This document shows positions 59,361 to 64,000 of a stretch of 64,000 nucleotides of DNA, piece by piece. Made by a program: the position numbers and the translations under genes. The notes beneath the pieces are model-generated. The model was not told where the DNA came from. It was given only the letters and a program-made list of their open reading frames with translations, and searched no databases. Source of the DNA: Siphonodentalium dalli (lineage: Eukaryota; Mollusca; Scaphopoda; Gadilida; Siphonodentaliidae); NCBI GenBank assembly GCA_032622095.1, contig CP136067.1:201868181-201932180 (forward strand). Reading direction: 5' to 3'. The number at the start of each line of letters is the position of its first letter. The stretch's first letter is position 1.

Positions 59361-61010
59361 AGGGAAGCAGGCCCCCTGTAACCCATAATTCCCTATTTAT
59401 GACCATGGATCTTATATGTATCTGTGCAGGAGATGCCCCTTTATTCAAATACACCAGAGCTCCGGGCTGGAGACATACTTGCATGGGGCAGGGATGCTGA
59501 TGATATGAAAATAGGGGTTTTTACCCAATTTTGAGTCAATAAGTACACCATATGAGGGAAGCAAGCCCCCAGGGACCCCTAATTCCCTTTTTATGACCAT
59601 GGAACTTGTATATATCTGTGCAGGAGATGTACCTTTTATCAAATACACTAAAGCTCCGGGTGAAGACACACTTTCATGGGGCATGTATGCTGATATGCAT
59701 TAGGAAATCTGTTTTTTCTTCAATTTTCGCGTCTATATAGGCACACCACATGAGGGAAGCAGCCCTCCTGTAACCCCTAATTCCCTTTTTATGACCATGC
59801 ATCTTATATGTATCTGTGCAGGAGATGCCCCTTTATTCAAATACACCAGAGCTCCGGGCTGGAGATGTACTTGCATGGGGCAGGGATGCTGATGACATGA
59901 AAATATGGGGTTTTACCCAATTTTGAGTCAATAAGTACACCATATGAGGGAAGCAAGCCCCCAGGGACCCTTAATTCCCTTTTTATGACCATGGAACTTG
60001 TATATAACTGTGCAGGAGATGTCCCTTTTATCAAATACACTAAAGCTCCAGGTGCAGACACACTTGCATGGGGCATGTATGCTGATATGCATTAGGAAAT
60101 ATGTTTTTTCTTCAATTTTCGCGTCTATATAGGCACACCACATGAGGGAAGCAGCCCCCCTGTAACCCATAATTCCCTTTTTATGACCATGGATCTTATA
60201 TGTATCTGTGCAGGAGATGCCCTTTATTCAAATACACCAGAGCTCCGGGCTGGAGATGTACTTGCATGGGGCAGGGATGCTGATGACATGAAAATAGGGG
60301 TTTTTACCCAATTTTGAGTCAATAAGAACACCATATGAGGGAAGCAAGCCCCCAGGGACCCCTAATTCCCTTTTTATGACCATGGAACTTGTATATATCT
60401 GTGCAAGAGATGTCCCTTTTATCAAATACACTAAAGCTCCGGGTGGAGACACACTTTCATGGGGCATGTATGCTGATATGCATTAGGAAATATGTTTTTT
60501 CTTCAATTTTCGCGTCTGTATAGGCACACCACATGAGGGAAGCAGGCCCCCTGTAACCCCTAATTCCCTATTTATGACCATGGATCTTATATGTATCTGT
60601 GCAGGAGATGCCCCTTTATTAAAATACACCAGAGCTCCGGGCTGGAGACATACTTGCATGGGGCAGGAATGCTGATGACATGAAAATAGGGGTTTTATAC
60701 CCAATTTTGAGTCAATAAGTACACCATATGAGGGAAGCAAGCCCCCAGGGACCCCTACTTCCCTTTTTATGACCATGGAACTTGTATATATCTGTGCAGG
60801 AGATGTACCTTTTATCAAATACACAAAAGCTCCGGGTGCAGACACACTTTCATGGGCCATGTATGCTGATATGCATTAGGAAATATGTTTTTTCTTCAAT
60901 TTTCGCGTCTATATAGGCACACCACATGAGGGAAGCAGCCCCCCTGTAACCCCTAATTCGCTTTTTATGACCATGGATCTTATATGTATCTGTGCAGGAG
61001 ATGCCCCTTT
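59361..61010. repeat. 392-bp dimeric satellite, distal block
   Basis: About four monomers, continuing the array after the LINE. Matches 52871-54520 at a constant offset of 6,489-6,490 bases, including private variants (agggacccttaattc, gcgtctgtatagg, cctacttccc) and the same 125-codon frame on the minus strand (60483-60860 against 53994-54371). The array ends abruptly at gatgccccttt (61010), mid-monomer. Confidence 0.9.
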
Positions 61011-62605
61011 GTCTAACTTGAGATATTTTTCCGTTTATAATTATATGTCCATATTGTCCAAAAAAAAATTTAAAGCTAAATTGTAATTATTTTTGGAAAT
61101 AAATTGGATTTTCCACAACTACCCTTTTTGTGCACAATAAATTATTATGATAGAAAATATCACCACTCCGCAAATTGGCGACCAACTCTGTGAAAATTCA
61201 ACAAAAATGACAGAGGATTTAGTATAGCATTTTTTTTAAATCGAATATATTATGCACCATTCAGCTGCCATAATTTGTTTTATGCTGACTCGAGTTTCCC
61301 TACACAAATTCAGGGGGCATAATTTCTATGGTTTAGTTCTTTGAAAACTCTCCCCACAGCTTAACCAGGGCTTACCTGACGCAAGCATACACTTTAGGCG
61401 TCAGGGAACAGCTAGTGACCTCGACCTTTCGCCAATGACCCTTGACCTATCCAACGTGGTAAACAAACTTCACCATTTTAAATTTTTACGAGCAAGTTGT
61501 TGCGATTGTTAACGAATTATAGCACAAACTGTCAAATTTATTGAATAATACTATACAGTAAGACGCTCAATTATATATGGATATGACTTACAAATGTTAA
61601 AACACATTTTCAGCTAGAACGACTTAGATTGCACTTATAAAACATTATGGGCCAACCAATTTCGGAAAGATTTCCGTGCACCCAGCAACCCCGGTGGTCA
61701 AGTTCAACGGTTGAAAATGTGTTTATGGCTACAAAAGGACATACATGTCCATCTCTGATTGTGACGAATGTTTGGTTACTTGAGTCAGTGTGTGAGCGGT
61801 ATATGCTATTCACTCAAATCATATGAAATTTATTTTATTTACCATTTTTGTTGCAATTTATATTATTTTACCCCCCCCCCATAGCTTCATAAAGTTCATT
61901 AAATCAACCGTAATATGGAGTTCCTAAAGATTATTTTAGTAACACCATGTAGGTGAAAAAAATCTCTTTTCTGCGTATGTGGAACGTATTTAAGAACCCA
62001 AAATTACTATTTTAACTTATTTTTTAAAGTCATTAGCTTCACTCCCGGTGGGTATATATTTCATGTCAGACAGAACTGTATCCGATATACCATAAGAAAG
62101 GTCATAAAAAACTAGAAAAAAAACCCCAAGGTTGCATATTATTGATGCGGTATTCGCCCCGTATTAAATTGTTGAAAACTGCGGTCAGAGTAAGAAATCT
62201 TCTCAGATACAACCACATTTTCGGCGCGAATCATCGCGTGGAGGTCATGGAATTATATTCGGAAGAAATCGGAACCGCCCGAAAAACGACGATCGGCTGG
62301 CACGCACGGTTGACAGAACAGCCAAAACAATAGTCGGCATGTCGATAACCGAAAGAATTAATTGGCAACTAACAAAGTGTACACACTGTGTATATGTTAT
62401 ATATGGATTGTTTGCAAATTTAGGCGTGAATGGGTATTCACAGCATGCAAAATACGATTGGCACACCTCCGAACCGTAGTCGAAAATCTACGGGATACTA
62501 AAGATATCCCGTCGAAATTTCCCCCATGCCTCCCAACGGAGCTTTTTCTTCCAGTCCGGAAAGGAAGAATGTGATGCAAGATACGACCAAACCGCAATGT
62601 TTTTC
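61011..62605. other. Mostly non-coding stretch beyond the satellite
   Basis: AT-rich; a C run near 61872. Two short plus-strand frames near its right end are listed separately. tgacctcgacctttcgcc...tgacccttgacc near 61418-61450 is a cluster of tgacc half-sites, probably chance or repeat-derived. Confidence 0.45.
62424..62574 (+). CDS. Weak candidate terminal coding exon
   Basis: After tatggattgtttgcaaatttag the frame reads REWVFTACKIRLAHLRTVVE, then NLRDTKDIPSKFPPCLP to GRM and a TGA at 62572. Composition is protein-like. The polypyrimidine tract is poor, and an antisense frame of 66 codons covers the same bases. The frame at 62142-62333 (ends TIGWHARLTEQPKQ) could be an upstream piece. Family unknown. 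Confidence 0.25.
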
Positions 62606-64000
62606 GGGTAATACATGTGCTACTGCATCACCATGACATACCTTTCATATTCCTTTTCCAAAAATGAGAGATTTATTGAGAATATTCGGCTGGAGCCGAC
62701 GGATTTTTAAACATTTTTAAACATTGGGTTGTGCTCGATCGAACTCCGGTCACACCGCACTCGCTGTCGTGGGAGCAAGTATTTTCGTACCCTGACCAGC
62801 TCGTACCCTCCGAAAAAGTAAATTCGTACCCTAGCGCGAAACTATTTAGATATTTCAATAAGGCGTGCGTTCAGTTTCTCATCTAATAACTTTGCTTATC
62901 TCATTTTTAACCGGGATTGAACGTATACTATGGAACCCACAGTGATCTCTTGGACGTAAAAGATACAGAAATAGAACAGAAACATGCCTGATGTCTTGGA
63001 CGTAAAAGATACAGAAGTACAGTGGTAAAGACCCAGGACCCATTCCTTAAAACAGGGTGGACAAATTTATAATGTTATTAGATGAGAAACTGGAGTACGA
63101 CACGGCGCATCGTGATGGAATACGACGATTGAAAACTGTTAAATATGTTTATTTAATATGTATATAAATATATGTATATATATAACTTGATGTGCAATAA
63201 ACTAAAATGTAATTGCGCTCGCTGCAACTGCTGCAGTTTCTGTTCACGGGAATGTATGTGCGATGGCAAACGCGCGAGCCTGTGGTGTGAATGATATGTA
63301 TGCACATATTCTTGTTTTTTTTTATTTGTAATATGTATTATTGTTTTGATGTTTTTTATTGGCAAATATAATATACATCAAAGTATTACACTATTTTCAC
63401 ACTGACAACTCTCCATACTATAATCGTTATCGGTCATAGGCCTCACTAAGTGTAAACCTCTATGACGCAATTTGTTTCCCAATGGCAAAGACCCAGGACC
63501 CATTCCCTAAAACAGGGTGAACAAATTTATGTTATTAGATGAGAAACTGGATTACGACACGGCGCATAGTGATGGAATACGACGATTGAAAACACGTAAG
63601 TATGGTTATTTAATTCTTTTACGTCCAAGACATCAGGCATGTTTCTGTTCTATTTCTGTATCTTTTACGTCCAAGAGATCACTGTGGATTCCATAGTATA
63701 CGTTCAATCCCGGTTAAAAATGAGATAAGCAAAGTTATTAGATGAGAAACTGAACGCACGCCTTATTGAAATATCTAAATAGTTTCGCGCTAGAGTACGA
63801 ATTTACTTTTTCGGAGGGTACGAGCTGGTCAGGGTACGAAAATACTTGCTCCCACGACAGCGAGTGCGGTGTGACCGGAGTTCGATCGAGCAAACCCAAT
63901 GTTTAAAAAACCGTCGGCTCCAGCCGAATATTCTCAATAAATCTCTCATTTTTGGAAAAGGAATATGAAAGGTATGTCAGGGTGATACAGTAGCACATGT
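62606..64000. repeat. Large inverted repeat cut by the window edge
   Basis: Arm 62606-63011 (acatgtgctactgcatcacc ... cttggacgtaaaaga) is inverted at 63616-64000, with a few substitutions and small indels. The spacer of about 600 bases contains two direct copies of ggtaaagacccaggaccc... / ggcaaagacccaggaccc... (about 63025-63138 and 63483-63594). The shared block ttattagatgagaaactg occurs both in the spacer copies and in the arms. The outer end lies beyond 64000, so terminal sequence and target duplication cannot be judged. Probably a palindromic DNA transposon or two elements head-to-head. Confidence 0.7.

Noticed and set aside
46290-60860. About 25 small genes on the minus strand of the satellite
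   Set aside because: They recur once per 392-bp monomer, have no start context or splice signals, and follow the repeat period exactly.
61418-61450. Nuclear-receptor response element
   Set aside because: tgacc half-sites are common in mollusc repeats, spacing is irregular and there is no gene nearby.
1-64000. tRNA or rRNA genes
   Set aside because: I looked for B-box-like ggttcgattcc motifs with cloverleaf context and long rRNA-like conserved stretches and found none I could support.

Overview
This is a gene-poor, AT-rich stretch of animal nuclear DNA. Nothing looks bacterial: there are no operons or dense ORFs, but there are splice-site-bounded exons, non-LTR and LTR retrotransposons, non-autonomous DNA transposons with target-site duplications (TSDs), and a long satellite array. 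Dispersed repeats carrying the 'gccataactctgg' motif and long 'gacggacgg' runs followed by 'gactatagctccac' resemble repeats common in bivalve molluscs. I infer a marine mollusc, probably a bivalve, but the sequence does not prove it.

Layout. 1-5.4 kb: a decayed L1/Tx1-type LINE on the minus strand, ending in a poly-T (its poly-A tail). 5.5-9 kb: dispersed repeats, one split by an 882-bp hAT-like element with a perfect 8-bp TSD. 9-18 kb: an intron-like landscape with small candidate exons on the minus strand (9.18-9.29, 12.59-12.65, 15.73-15.86 and 18.02-18.13 kb), broken by a CAAGCCTG-ended hAT-like element, a TTAA-flanked MITE and a second decayed L1/Tx1 LINE. 18.3-24 kb: another hAT-like element, and a 2.6-kb insertion whose empty-site paralogue lies at 16.2-16.5 kb. 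24-30 kb: dispersed repeats, a possible first exon (28.29-28.38 kb) and a hAT-like element with perfect TSD. 30.5-32.8 kb: two nested hAT-like elements, each with its own perfect 8-bp TSD. 33.5-39.3 kb: a young but doubly deleted Ty3/Gypsy-type LTR retrotransposon. 40.85-43.22 kb: a foldback element whose inverted arms hold 14 and 12 copies of a 14-bp palindrome. 43.26-43.51 kb: a convincing terminal coding exon on the minus strand. 44.9-61.0 kb: a 392-bp dimeric satellite with higher-order duplications, interrupted by a second, near-identical copy of the 882-bp hAT-like element and by a LINE with an intact 1,175-codon ORF. 62.6-64 kb: a large inverted repeat running off the window.

How it fits together. 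Most of the window is mobile DNA inserted in mobile DNA, and several insertions are datable from intact TSDs, near-identical LTRs or an intact ORF. The host coding content I can defend is a handful of short exons on the minus strand, several sharing intron phase 1, which may belong to one long gene. Coordinates of element ends were read by eye; family names for DNA transposons rest on TSD length and terminal inverted repeats, because no transposase is present.
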